From the NCBI GenBank assembly GCA_029855985.1, contig JAGSHR010000146.1:1-5132 (forward strand): a stretch of DNA of 5,132 nucleotides, written 5' to 3'. The translations under genes and the position numbers were made by a program. Positions 1-4,818 of the stretch are shown one piece after another. Every line of letters starts with the position of its first letter. The first letter of the stretch is position 1. The notes below the pieces were generated by a model. It had not been told where the DNA came from, made no database searches, and worked only from the letters and a program-made list of their open reading frames with translations. The stretch comes from Candidatus Njordarchaeota archaeon (GTDB lineage: Archaea > Thermoproteota > JANJXX01 > Panguiarchaeales > Panguiarchaeaceae).

Positions 1-28
1 GATTTCTCAAAGCCAACTCAATCAGCAT
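1..28 (-). CDS. FtsX/MacB-type ABC permease, N-terminal fragment (runs off window)
   Basis: Only nine codons are present, reading MLIELALRN from an ATG at 28 down to the window edge. The ATG lies inside the end of the ATPase gene, so the two genes overlap by 11 nt, which indicates translational coupling. A start of the form (M)xxELALRN(L) is typical of MacB/FtsX-family permeases, where it is the short cytoplasmic helix before the first membrane segment, and such a permease is the expected partner of a LolD/MacB-type ATPase. The stretch GGTGTGATAC before the ATG is a fair ribosome site. The assignment rests on a short peptide plus context, so the family is likely but not proven. Confidence 0.55.
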
Positions 29-653
29 GTATCACACCGTCCCTTATTTTGACCACCCTGTCTGCATAGATTTTTAGTGATGGATCGTGAGTGACTAAAA
101 CGACTGTAACCCCTCTCTCAACATTCAATCTCTTTATTATCTTCATAACTGGTTCGTCGCAGAGCAGTATTGACGGATTGTTGGCCAAAGCCCTTGCGAT
201 AGTAACTCTCTGCTGTTCCCCTCCGCTCAATTCGTTAGGCTTTCTATCTTTTTTGCTACCTAATCCAACCATTTCAAGCAATTCTTCAGCCCTCTCAATC
301 CTCTTAACTTTCGGAACACCCTTAAAAACCATCGGCAACTCTACGTTCTCCAAAGCGGTCAGAGTTGGGATGAGGTAGTACTGCTGGAAGATGAAGCCGA
401 TTTTATCCCTTCTGAGTTCGGTTAGTTGTTTTTCGTTTAGTGTAGAAGTGTTCTGCCCATCTATAATTACACTACCTTTGGTTGGCTTGTCCAAGCAACC
501 GATGAGGTATAGTAATGTGGATTTACCGCTACCGGATGGACCCATTATTGCGACGAATTCTCCTTTTTCTATTCTGAGGTTGATTCCTTTTAAAGCTGGT
601 ACTTCGTACGCTCCGACCTTGTAAATCTTGTAAACGTTTATTAGTTCGATCAT
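18..653 (-). CDS. ABC transporter ATP-binding protein, LolD/MacB type, lacking the D-loop
   Basis: This 211-residue cytoplasmic ATPase would power a LolD/MacB-type transporter with the permease that starts at its 3' end. Visible motifs are Walker A GPSGSGKS (38-45), the Q-loop glutamine (90), signature LSGGEQ (142-147), Walker B ILLCDE (162-167) with the catalytic Glu167, and the switch His189 in VTHD. The IGCLDKP stretch and RRDKIGFIFQQ are typical of this subfamily, of which Methanocaldococcus MJ0796 is the structural reference. Family members usually have about 11 more residues after Walker B, of the form TGxLDSKTGEx, carrying the D-loop. Here DEP (166-168) runs directly into VMKIIKRLN. 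The deletion is in frame, and everything on both sides aligns well. The ATG overlaps the upstream TGA in an ATGA junction, with AGAAGGA just before it. The protein may have altered or lost hydrolysis; whether it works cannot be told from sequence. Confidence 0.93.
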   Translation of the reverse strand: MIELINVYKIYKVGAYEVPALKGINLRIEKGEFVAIMGPSGSGKSTLLYLIGCLDKPTKGSVIIDGQNTSTLNEKQLTELRRDKIGFIFQQYYLIPTLTALENVELPMVFKGVPKVKRIERAEELLEMVGLGSKKDRKPNELSGGEQQRVTIARALANNPSILLCDEPVMKIIKRLNVERGVTVVLVTHDPSLKIYADRVVKIRDGVIHAD

Positions 654-1999
654 TTCCTTCTCTTTACGGCTAATACTATTAGGAAGGCTACTAAAACCAA
701 CACGGCCAAACTTACGCCGATTGCAACGTAATCTACATTACCAGTGGACTCCACTTGAATCTGGTGGGATGGAACCTTAAAGACTTTAGAAGTTTCGAAT
801 ACTTCACCAATCTCGTTCGTCCACTTAACGTGCAAGGTGATGGTGTTCGAGTAGTTGGTGAAAGTAAATTCGAAGGTATCGAAGTCTGAAGGATCTAAGC
901 TGTCTATGTAGTAAGTTTTAGTTTGTCTGGATGTTGAGGCTGTGACGAATATGTTGTAGACTTTAGTTCTGCCGTTGTTGCTAACATCGCCAGTTACCGT
1001 TAAACCTTCTAAACTCGGCTTGATTTCTAAACTGCTGAACTGTAAAGCTGTCTCGTTTAACACTTCAATTGTAACGACTTTTTTCTCACGGTAATGGTTG
1101 TTAAACTCGTCCCGATAGCTTACTTCAATTACAATCTCTTTATTACCACTGCTTTTGAAACAGAGGTTGAACTCAGTTTTGACAGTTTCTCCGGATTTTA
1201 TCATGGGAATTTGGGCTCTATTTTTCGAGAATATTCCGTTGGACGCGGTAACGTTGACGGAGTAAATCGTATCTCCTCTCAAGTTGGCAATTTCTACGTT
1301 TATCTTATCTACATCGCCTATCAACGTGATTGGGTATTGGGGGGTGACGTTTATTAGGACTCCTTTACTTTCGATGTAGGTAACGTTAACGGTTCTAATT
1401 ACCTCGTGGTAGTTATTACCGTTGTAGAAACAGATCTTGAACTTGAGCGGTTCTGGTTTTGTAGGTTCGAATTTGAAAGAACCTTTTCCGTTTTGAACGT
1501 ATATGATCCTAGGATTAGCGTCGAAAAGGGGTTCTACTATTATGTTGCTGATGGGGAGAGGTGAGGTTATCGTGAATTGGACTGTGTTTACTTCGTTTAG
1601 AGCTAAAACGGTTTTGTCTAAGACTATATCGGGCATTTGGTTTAAAACTCTGATGGTTAGAGACTGCTTTATCGTTCCGTTTAGGGTGTTGATGTAAATT
1701 GTTAGAGTGTAAATTCCACTCTTCTTAGCTTTGATCGTGAAGGGAAATTCGTAGCTTGCACCAGAGGAAATCCATCCGATTCCAGAAAAGGAAGATGGAA
1801 TAACTTGAACCTCTTGAGGATGGAATATTGTGATACCACTAACGTAAGTCGTCTGTTGGGCTGTGAATACGAGTTTACAATCTGCAACATCGTTTGGAAG
1901 CAGTGTTTGCGGATTTACCTCCACCTTCACAACTTGTGCTGATGCAGTTTGTATAACTAAAAATAAAAGGAATATTACTGGAAGGACTCTTTTAAGCAT
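650..1999 (-). CDS. Secreted, membrane-anchored Ig-like/S-layer-domain-like protein (COG1361 type)
   Basis: This 449-residue protein has a signal peptide (basic MLKR, hydrophobic core 5-18, likely cleavage at TASA|Q near residue 21). A long beta-rich extracellular region follows, with repeating Ig/CARDB/NEW3-like units, for example the stretch around GDVSNNGRTKVYNIFV (337-352). It ends in one transmembrane helix (424-445) and a basic KRRK tail, so nearly the whole chain faces outside. Six N-glycosylation sequons are visible (NGT, three NVT, NET, NYS), fitting an archaeal surface protein. Such proteins are often encoded beside LolD/MacB-type ABC genes in Euryarchaeota. Here it sits between a Yip1-family gene and the ATPase, and probably serves as the extracytoplasmic part of the transporter. 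The start is well supported by AGGTGAT a few bases upstream. The ligand is unknown and no catalytic motif is seen. Confidence 0.85.
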   Translation of the reverse strand: MLKRVLPVIFLLFLVIQTASAQVVKVEVNPQTLLPNDVADCKLVFTAQQTTYVSGITIFHPQEVQVIPSSFSGIGWISSGASYEFPFTIKAKKSGIYTLTIYINTLNGTIKQSLTIRVLNQMPDIVLDKTVLALNEVNTVQFTITSPLPISNIIVEPLFDANPRIIYVQNGKGSFKFEPTKPEPLKFKICFYNGNNYHEVIRTVNVTYIESKGVLINVTPQYPITLIGDVDKINVEIANLRGDTIYSVNVTASNGIFSKNRAQIPMIKSGETVKTEFNLCFKSSGNKEIVIEVSYRDEFNNHYREKKVVTIEVLNETALQFSSLEIKPSLEGLTVTGDVSNNGRTKVYNIFVTASTSRQTKTYYIDSLDPSDFDTFEFTFTNYSNTITLHVKWTNEIGEVFETSKVFKVPSHQIQVESTGNVDYVAIGVSLAVLVLVAFLIVLAVKRRK

Positions 2000-2012
2000 G
2001 TAATCACCTACT

Positions 2013-2660
2013 TTAAAGGATTTTTAACAAGTTCCATAATTGGTAAATTCCAAAGAGTACGGTAGGGATCAAAGCGGTAATGAATGCTTTTCTTAATTCG
2101 ATTTCTCTTGCATGTTTTATGGCGAAAGTCCAGATGGTAAGAGACCATGCTGTTATTGTGAGATTTATGATAAGGTTTGAGTAGATGAGGGATTTTGGAA
2201 TTAGGGAGAGCATTATAGTTTTTATTATGCTGGGATTTTGTTGTAGCTGAGCAATGGTGATTTTAGGCATTTCAGCTTTGGAGATGTAGTAGATGGACAT
2301 TGGGACGGTTATTATAGAACCGATTAAGGAGGGGAGGAAACCATAACCTGTGAATTCGAAGGTTCTTCTGAAGGAACCTTTACCATCGAAGAAAGAAGAG
2401 ATGCCGTGCATTATCACCGCCAGTATTAACCAGACGGCAAATATGCCGATGAAGGAGCCTATTATCCCTATGTAAGCCCCAACGAGGAAGAATCTGGCCA
2501 ACTCGGATGGGAAAGCTTGTGATAGCTTGTCCATTAGGAAATACTGATAAGTTGCCAAAATCACTGCCAGTAACAGAACTATTACCAACGGTTTCCTTAT
2601 CCTAACCTCTTTTTGTTTTAGCTCCTCGAAAAATGCATTCGGATTTGTTATTAGCTTCAT
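2013..2660 (-). CDS. Yip1-family multi-pass membrane protein
   Basis: This 215-residue integral membrane protein has a short cytoplasmic N-terminus, LITNPNAFFEELKQKEVRIRKP, followed by about five membrane segments (roughly 24-42, 57-85, 105-126, 160-180 and 190-212). The opening motif NPNxFFEELK, the arrangement of helices, and the FTGYGFLPSLIG stretch (103-114) are typical of prokaryotic Yip1-domain proteins. Their molecular role is poorly known. It is the first gene of the minus-strand operon and lies 13 nt before the surface-protein gene, whose ribosome site fills that gap. Association with an ABC transporter suggests a role in assembling or gating the export complex, but this is inference. 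GGATGGGG lies 5 nt upstream of the ATG as a moderate ribosome site. Confidence 0.8.
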   Translation of the reverse strand: MKLITNPNAFFEELKQKEVRIRKPLVIVLLLAVILATYQYFLMDKLSQAFPSELARFFLVGAYIGIIGSFIGIFAVWLILAVIMHGISSFFDGKGSFRRTFEFTGYGFLPSLIGSIITVPMSIYYISKAEMPKITIAQLQQNPSIIKTIMLSLIPKSLIYSNLIINLTITAWSLTIWTFAIKHAREIELRKAFITALIPTVLFGIYQLWNLLKIL

Positions 2661-2717
2661 AGTTTCCCCATCCGATTAATCAATATTTTAATCTTATCTT
2701 TATTTATCGAAAATTAA

Positions 2718-2727
2718 CTTTTTATAG
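2718..2727 (-). promoter_or_regulatory. Candidate TATA box for the minus-strand operon
   Basis: On the minus strand this reads CTATAAAAAG, a good archaeal TATA match, preceded by a T10 run and CTAA. Transcription would start near 2696, giving a leader of about 36 nt that contains the GGATGGGG ribosome site. TAAAATATT closer to the gene is a weaker alternative. Confidence 0.45.
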
Positions 2728-2765
2728 TTAGAAAAAAAAAAGTATAGATAAATTGACAATATGTT

Positions 2766-2782
2766 GGAAATCTTTATATATT
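2766..2782 (+). promoter_or_regulatory. BRE/TATA promoter of the plus-strand cassette
   Basis: GGAAATCTTTATATATT combines a purine-rich BRE-like element (GGAAA) with a strong TATA box (TTTATATA, centre near 2777). Transcription would start near 2803, giving a leader of about 25 nt. It diverges from the minus-strand promoter about 50 bp away, so both operons could be controlled from one 167-bp region. Confidence 0.65.
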
Positions 2783-2815
2783 TGCTGTGGTAAAACTTAT
2801 CAAGGATAAGGTTGA

Positions 2816-2820
2816 GGAGG
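2816..2820 (+). promoter_or_regulatory. Ribosome binding site of the 99-residue peptide gene
   Basis: GGAGG lies 7 nt before the ATG at 2828. It is the only full GGAGG ribosome site among the genes of the window and fixes this start. It suggests the small peptide is made at a high level. Confidence 0.7.
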
Positions 2821-2827
2821 GGATAGA

Positions 2828-3127
2828 ATGTATGCCCACGTGAGTAGGGAAGAGTGGTTGTTTAGAGGTCTCGCCATCGCTATGTGCCTGGCTATGTTAG
2901 GATTGGCTGTGATGCCTTTGGCTGTTGGCGATATAGTTGGAGGACTGTATATAGCGGGAGTTGTGAACGACAGAGGTGCTGTGGCTGCTGGACTTGTTGG
3001 TGCTGGATGGTCAGCAATAGGTAGTGGTATTTGGGCACTTTACGGAAATGAAGTAGTTCTGTTAGGTTTAACTGGCGCTACGCTAGGTGGTGCCATACTT
3101 ATTGGTGTTGGGATAGGATTACTATAA
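2828..3127 (+). CDS. Hydrophobic Gly/Ala-rich small peptide, candidate circular-bacteriocin-like precursor
   Basis: This is a 99-residue product without a family I can name with certainty. Residues 1-34 look like a leader: a polar start (MYAHVSREEW), then a hydrophobic helix (12-33) ending in LAVG. Residues 35-99 are about 65 residues of Gly, Ala, Val, Ile and Leu with small-residue packing motifs (GLVGAG, IGSG, LGGAILIGVGIG), few charges (D35, D48, R49, E75) and a hydrophobic C-terminus (GLL) right at the stop. A core of 58-72 residues, helix-rich, with hydrophobic residues at both ends, is the pattern of circular bacteriocins such as AS-48 and of the acidic or neutral gassericin A group. 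The SAIGSG stretch (62-67) recalls TAVGSG in AS-48. The next two genes fit that pathway. A plain small membrane protein remains possible. It has a strong promoter and ribosome site of its own, and its base composition is more GC-rich than that of the SpoIIM-family gene downstream. Confidence 0.7.
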   Translation: MYAHVSREEWLFRGLAIAMCLAMLGLAVMPLAVGDIVGGLYIAGVVNDRGAVAAGLVGAGWSAIGSGIWALYGNEVVLLGLTGATLGGAILIGVGIGLL

Positions 3128-3138
3128 AACTATAAAAA

Positions 3139-3145
3139 TTTTTTT
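3139..3145 (+). terminator. Possible oligo-U partial terminator between first and second cassette genes
   Basis: A run of seven T residues lies 12 nt after the stop of the 99-residue peptide gene. Archaeal RNA polymerase can terminate at oligo-U without a hairpin. Because the next gene follows 13 nt later with its own ribosome site, partial termination here could give more precursor message than downstream message. The motif is short and may be chance. Confidence 0.3.
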
Positions 3146-3152
3146 AGGTGAT
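3146..3152 (+). promoter_or_regulatory. Ribosome binding site of the 59-residue peptide gene
   Basis: AGGTGAT is complementary to the archaeal 16S rRNA 3' end and lies 5 nt before the ATG at 3158. It is the main support that this short frame is translated. Confidence 0.65.
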
Positions 3153-3157
3153 AATAA

Positions 3158-3337
3158 ATGTTGTCCTATTTACTTGGATTTAGTTATATGATTGTAGGGA
3201 GCTTCCTTATTTACTATGGTATGAAGGGCATTAAAAAACAAAAAGAGTTAAGCAAGCGTGATTTGCTATTACTTTCTTTTGTTACAGTAGTAATTACTTT
3301 TAGCATAGTCTTGGCTTCGATTATTGCATCGAGATAA
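3158..3337 (+). CDS. Small basic two-helix membrane peptide, immunity-like candidate
   Basis: This 59-residue frame begins MLSYLLGFSYM and ends ASIIASR. It forms two membrane helices (about 3-20 and 36-56) joined by a strongly basic loop, MKGIKKQKELSKRD (22-35); the net charge is about +5. It has an AGGTGAT ribosome site, starts 30 nt after the 99-residue peptide gene and ends 16 nt before the likely start of the SpoIIM-family gene, so the three are probably one transcript. In circular bacteriocin loci the self-immunity protein is a basic membrane peptide of about 50-60 residues (As-48D1 is the well-known case), which matches size, charge and position. There is no residue-level similarity I can claim. 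It could instead be an assembly partner of the SpoIIM-family protein. Confidence 0.65.
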   Translation: MLSYLLGFSYMIVGSFLIYYGMKGIKKQKELSKRDLLLLSFVTVVITFSIVLASIIASR

Positions 3338-3353
3338 CTACTTTAGCCAGATT

Positions 3354-3959
3354 ATGAATGTACTGAAATTACTTAAAAATAATTACAAAATCATTTTAGC
3401 ATCTGTGCTATTGTACCATATATGTATAGTTCTCGGATTTTGCATGTATCTCGCTGTAGCACCCAATATCTCTGCTACTGTTTTGGATATAGCTGTAGTA
3501 AATAATACAAAAATATATTTTATAAATGTAAGTAGCAACTTAACTTCAATATTATGCAACAATATTATTTTGATAATCCAACTAATTGGTGGTTCAATAT
3601 TATTTGGAATTCCTACATTTTGTCTGTTGATATATAATGGTATAACTTTCGGTATAATCCTTGCAAGCACTGTTGAAAGTAAAACTGCACTCAGTAAAAT
3701 TTTTCTTTTAACCATCCCTCACGGTATCTTCGAAATCCCCGCCATAATAATAGCTGGTGCTGCTGGCTTCAAAGTCCCCTATGAAATAATTCGCTATTTA
3801 GCTGGAAGGAAAGAACAAATTCTAACTAAAGAAGACATTAAGGAATACCTAACAATGGCTCTGATTTCAATAATTCTGATTATAATAGCAGCGTGGATAG
3901 AAGCTAATATAACGCTAAAGATAGCTAAGGAGATGTTAAATTCGACGAAAGGAGTTTAA
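3354..3959 (+). CDS. SpoIIM/DUF95-family membrane protein
   Basis: This 201-residue multi-pass protein belongs to the stage II sporulation protein M family (DUF95). The diagnostic stretch is IPHGIFEIPAIIIAGAAG (121-138), preceded by a long hydrophobic region with FGIP and YNGITFGIILAS (84-105). Membrane segments lie near 12-36, 64-92, 95-110, 122-140 and 167-184. In Bacillus SpoIIM acts in septal peptidoglycan remodelling, but archaea do not sporulate; other members, such as As-48C, are needed for circular bacteriocin production. Here it is the third gene of the cassette. I chose ATG 3354 (MNVLKLLKNN). A TTG at 3324 would add ten residues and overlap the previous gene by 14 nt, and neither start has a convincing ribosome site. 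The gene is AT-rich (14 G or C in 3541-3600), unlike the precursor gene, which may reflect separate origin or relaxed selection. Confidence 0.85.
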   Translation: MNVLKLLKNNYKIILASVLLYHICIVLGFCMYLAVAPNISATVLDIAVVNNTKIYFINVSSNLTSILCNNIILIIQLIGGSILFGIPTFCLLIYNGITFGIILASTVESKTALSKIFLLTIPHGIFEIPAIIIAGAAGFKVPYEIIRYLAGRKEQILTKEDIKEYLTMALISIILIIIAAWIEANITLKIAKEMLNSTKGV

Positions 3960-4135
3960 AATTAATAACATTCTGGCAATTCCTTGAAAGACCTTGATAT
4001 AATTGTGGATATAATTTAGGAAATTAATTCCAAATCCGTGAAATAGTTCATTCGTGTAATTTTCAGAAATTGTAGTATCTTATTTTCCAACTTGTATAGT
4101 CAGTTATAAGTTTCATTTAGTGTAAGGATGGTATA
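3960..4135. other. AT-rich intergenic stretch
   Basis: There is no credible gene in these 176 bases. They contain a 9-bp direct repeat GATATAATT (3996-4004 and 4008-4016, 12-bp period) and, near the right end, the probable promoter of the first hicB. No clear terminator follows the SpoIIM-family gene. Confidence 0.5.
4104..4113 (+). promoter_or_regulatory. Candidate TATA box for first hicB
   Basis: TTATAAGTTT is centred about 27-28 nt before the ATG at 4136. That places the transcript start at or just before the start codon, so the message would be nearly leaderless. AAGGATGG (4124-4131) could act as a weak ribosome site only if transcription starts further upstream. Confidence 0.4.
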
Positions 4136-4348
4136 ATGAAGTTCAGGGTAGTTCTTGAGGAGGCTGAAGAGGGAGGGTATGTTGTTTACGTTCCGGCTCT
4201 GCCTGGATGCGTTTCTCAAGGTGAAACTAAAGAAGAGGCTCTTGAGAACATTAAGGAGGCGATAGAGGTCTATCTTGACGTTGATGAAGCAGAAATAGAA
4301 GCAGAAATTAAAGGCAAGAAGGCTGAGATTATCGAGATTATACTCTAA
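4136..4348 (+). CDS. hicB: HicB-family antitoxin (UPF0150), apparently orphan
   Basis: This 70-residue product has the compact HicB fold signature: strand MKFRVVLEEAEEGGYVVYVPALPGC (1-25), then VSQGETKEEALENIKEAIEVYL (26-47), which is the helix following the PxLPGCxSxGxT motif. An acidic, lysine-rich tail follows. HicB proteins of this kind bind and neutralise HicA mRNA interferases. It ends at the helix-plus-tail stage and has no ribbon-helix-helix or helix-turn-helix domain, so it is unlikely to repress its own promoter by the usual DNA-binding route. No intact hicA follows: the reading frame 3 nt downstream gives only MSDLKLPVVFD before a stop. It could be a solitary antitoxin, neutralise the product of the second locus, or be a relic. 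Confidence 0.88.
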   Translation: MKFRVVLEEAEEGGYVVYVPALPGCVSQGETKEEALENIKEAIEVYLDVDEAEIEAEIKGKKAEIIEIIL

Positions 4349-4351
4349 TTG

Positions 4352-4387
4352 GTGAGTGATTTGAAGTTGCCTGTAGTGTTTGATTAA
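4352..4387 (+). pseudogene. Probable 5' stub of a hicA toxin gene
   Basis: A GTG located 3 nt after the hicB stop opens an 11-codon frame reading MSDLKLPVVFD then TAA. HicA toxins commonly begin M(S)xLPVVSGKEV, and the intact copy here begins MSKLPKLSGEEV. The match covers only about eight residues, but it lies exactly where hicA should start and in the right orientation. None of the rest, including the GSH active-site motif, is found downstream. I read this as a deletion remnant of the toxin gene. Chance similarity cannot be excluded at this length. Confidence 0.4.
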
Positions 4388-4404
4388 CAGTAGTTGTTAA
4401 TCAA
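4380..4404. repeat. Perfect 10-bp inverted repeat with 5-nt loop
   Basis: TTGATTAACA (4380-4389) and TGTTAATCAA (4395-4404) are exact reverse complements around GTAGT. The arms begin at the end of the hicA-like stub and include its stop codon. The repeat could be an operator, a weak AT-rich hairpin ending the hicB message, or a scar of the event that removed hicA. Confidence 0.7.
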
Positions 4405-4424
4405 TCTATGATGGTTAGTAAATT

Positions 4425-4456
4425 ATTATTTTGAATTAATATTATTTTGAATTAAT
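4425..4456 (+). repeat. Perfect tandem repeat, 2 x 16 bp
   Basis: The unit ATTATTTTGAATTAAT occurs twice without a mismatch (4425-4440 and 4441-4456). It ends just before GGAGATAAGATATATAAG, the promoter region of the zinc-ribbon gene, so it could be a paired regulator site. It could equally be a recent slippage duplication, which its perfect identity suggests. Confidence 0.8.
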
Positions 4457-4464
4457 GGAGATAA

Positions 4465-4473
4465 GATATATAA
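4465..4473 (+). promoter_or_regulatory. Candidate TATA box for the zinc-ribbon gene
   Basis: GATATATAA is centred about 28 nt before the ATG at 4498. The upstream GGAGATAA could be a BRE. With this element transcription would start near 4497, giving a leaderless message from ATG 4498 and arguing against the GTG at 4474, which lies inside the expected unwritten promoter. Confidence 0.45.
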
Positions 4474-4497
4474 GTGAATTCAGCGATAAAAATGGAT

Positions 4498-4716
4498 ATG
4501 AGATACGCGGTAGTTGAATGTCCCATTTGTGGGAGATATCTTGCTGTGGACTCCAAAATCGGTTATAGGAAATGTCCTTATTGTGGTTACGTTAATAAGA
4601 TCGAAGTTTCGAGGATAGTAAAGACGTTTAAGAGTCCGAAAGAAGCTTCCGAACTCGTTAGACTGCTCAACTCCAGTAACGACTCGTTTAGACCTTTAAG
4701 CTTGAACAATGGCTAA
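4498..4716 (+). CDS. Small zinc-ribbon protein, DUF1922-like
   Basis: This 72-residue protein has two CPxC knuckles, CPIC (8-11) and CPYC (26-29), separated by 14 residues. They make a four-cysteine zinc ribbon on a short beta scaffold (MRYAVVECP, RYLAVD, YRKCPYCGYVNKI). The ribbon is followed by an Arg/Lys-rich strand, SRIVKTFKSP, and a helix, KEASELVRLLNSS (48-60). The ribbon followed by a basic strand and an EASELVR helix resembles the archaeal DUF1922 family, known structurally but not functionally. It probably binds nucleic acid or protein; no enzyme motif is seen. It stands alone between the two hicB loci. I chose ATG 4498 because the TATA box predicts a leaderless start there; ATG 4492 (two residues longer) and GTG 4474 (eight longer) are alternatives. 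Confidence 0.8.
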   Translation: MRYAVVECPICGRYLAVDSKIGYRKCPYCGYVNKIEVSRIVKTFKSPKEASELVRLLNSSNDSFRPLSLNNG

Positions 4717-4787
4717 ATCTGTTCAACATTCTATTTAATTTTCAACAGAGCAAGGTAAGTAGATTTATTTAAGAGTTTGGATTAAAG

Positions 4788-4796
4788 TTTTTATTA
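4788..4796 (+). promoter_or_regulatory. Candidate TATA box for the hicBA operon
   Basis: GTTTTTATTAG (core 4788-4796) is centred about 27 nt before ATG 4819, preceded by ATTAAA as a possible BRE. It again predicts a leaderless start, and no ribosome site precedes that ATG. TTTATTTAAG near 4764-4773 is a second possibility. Confidence 0.35.
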
Positions 4797-4818
4797 GTTG
4801 ATTAGTCTACTGAAATTA

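Noticed and set aside
91..624. Two plus-strand open frames (91-378 and 391-624)
   Set aside because: They lie fully opposite the ABC ATPase, whose motifs are unmistakable. Their translations are low-complexity Ser/Leu-rich with no domain.
1094..1890. Open frames at 1094-1357 (+), 1503-1697 (+) and 1702-1890 (-)
   Set aside because: All lie inside the surface-protein gene, which has a signal peptide, membrane anchor and good ribosome site. The short frames have none of these.
2732..2741. A10 tract as a phase-variation switch
   Set aside because: It is outside any coding frame and between promoters rather than within the TATA-to-start spacer. No evidence of variability can be seen in one sequence.
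3324..3353. TTG start at 3324 for the SpoIIM-family gene
   Set aside because: It would overlap the 59-residue gene by 14 nt, has no ribosome site, and adds a polar MHRDNYFSQI extension. ATG 3354 gives the usual short N-terminus before the first helix, though it too lacks a good ribosome site.
3383..3715. Minus-strand 110-codon frame opposite the SpoIIM-family gene
   Set aside because: The plus strand encodes a recognisable SpoIIM motif. The antisense frame is hydrophobic only because it mirrors a membrane protein in AT-rich DNA.
3354..3959. SpoIIM homology as evidence of sporulation
   Set aside because: The family is widespread outside spore formers, and no other sporulation gene is present. 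Context fits a small-peptide locus better.
4722..4747. Repeated TTCAACA at 4722-4728 and 4741-4747
   Set aside because: Two 7-bp matches in AT-rich intergenic DNA are expected by chance, and they are not placed symmetrically around a promoter.
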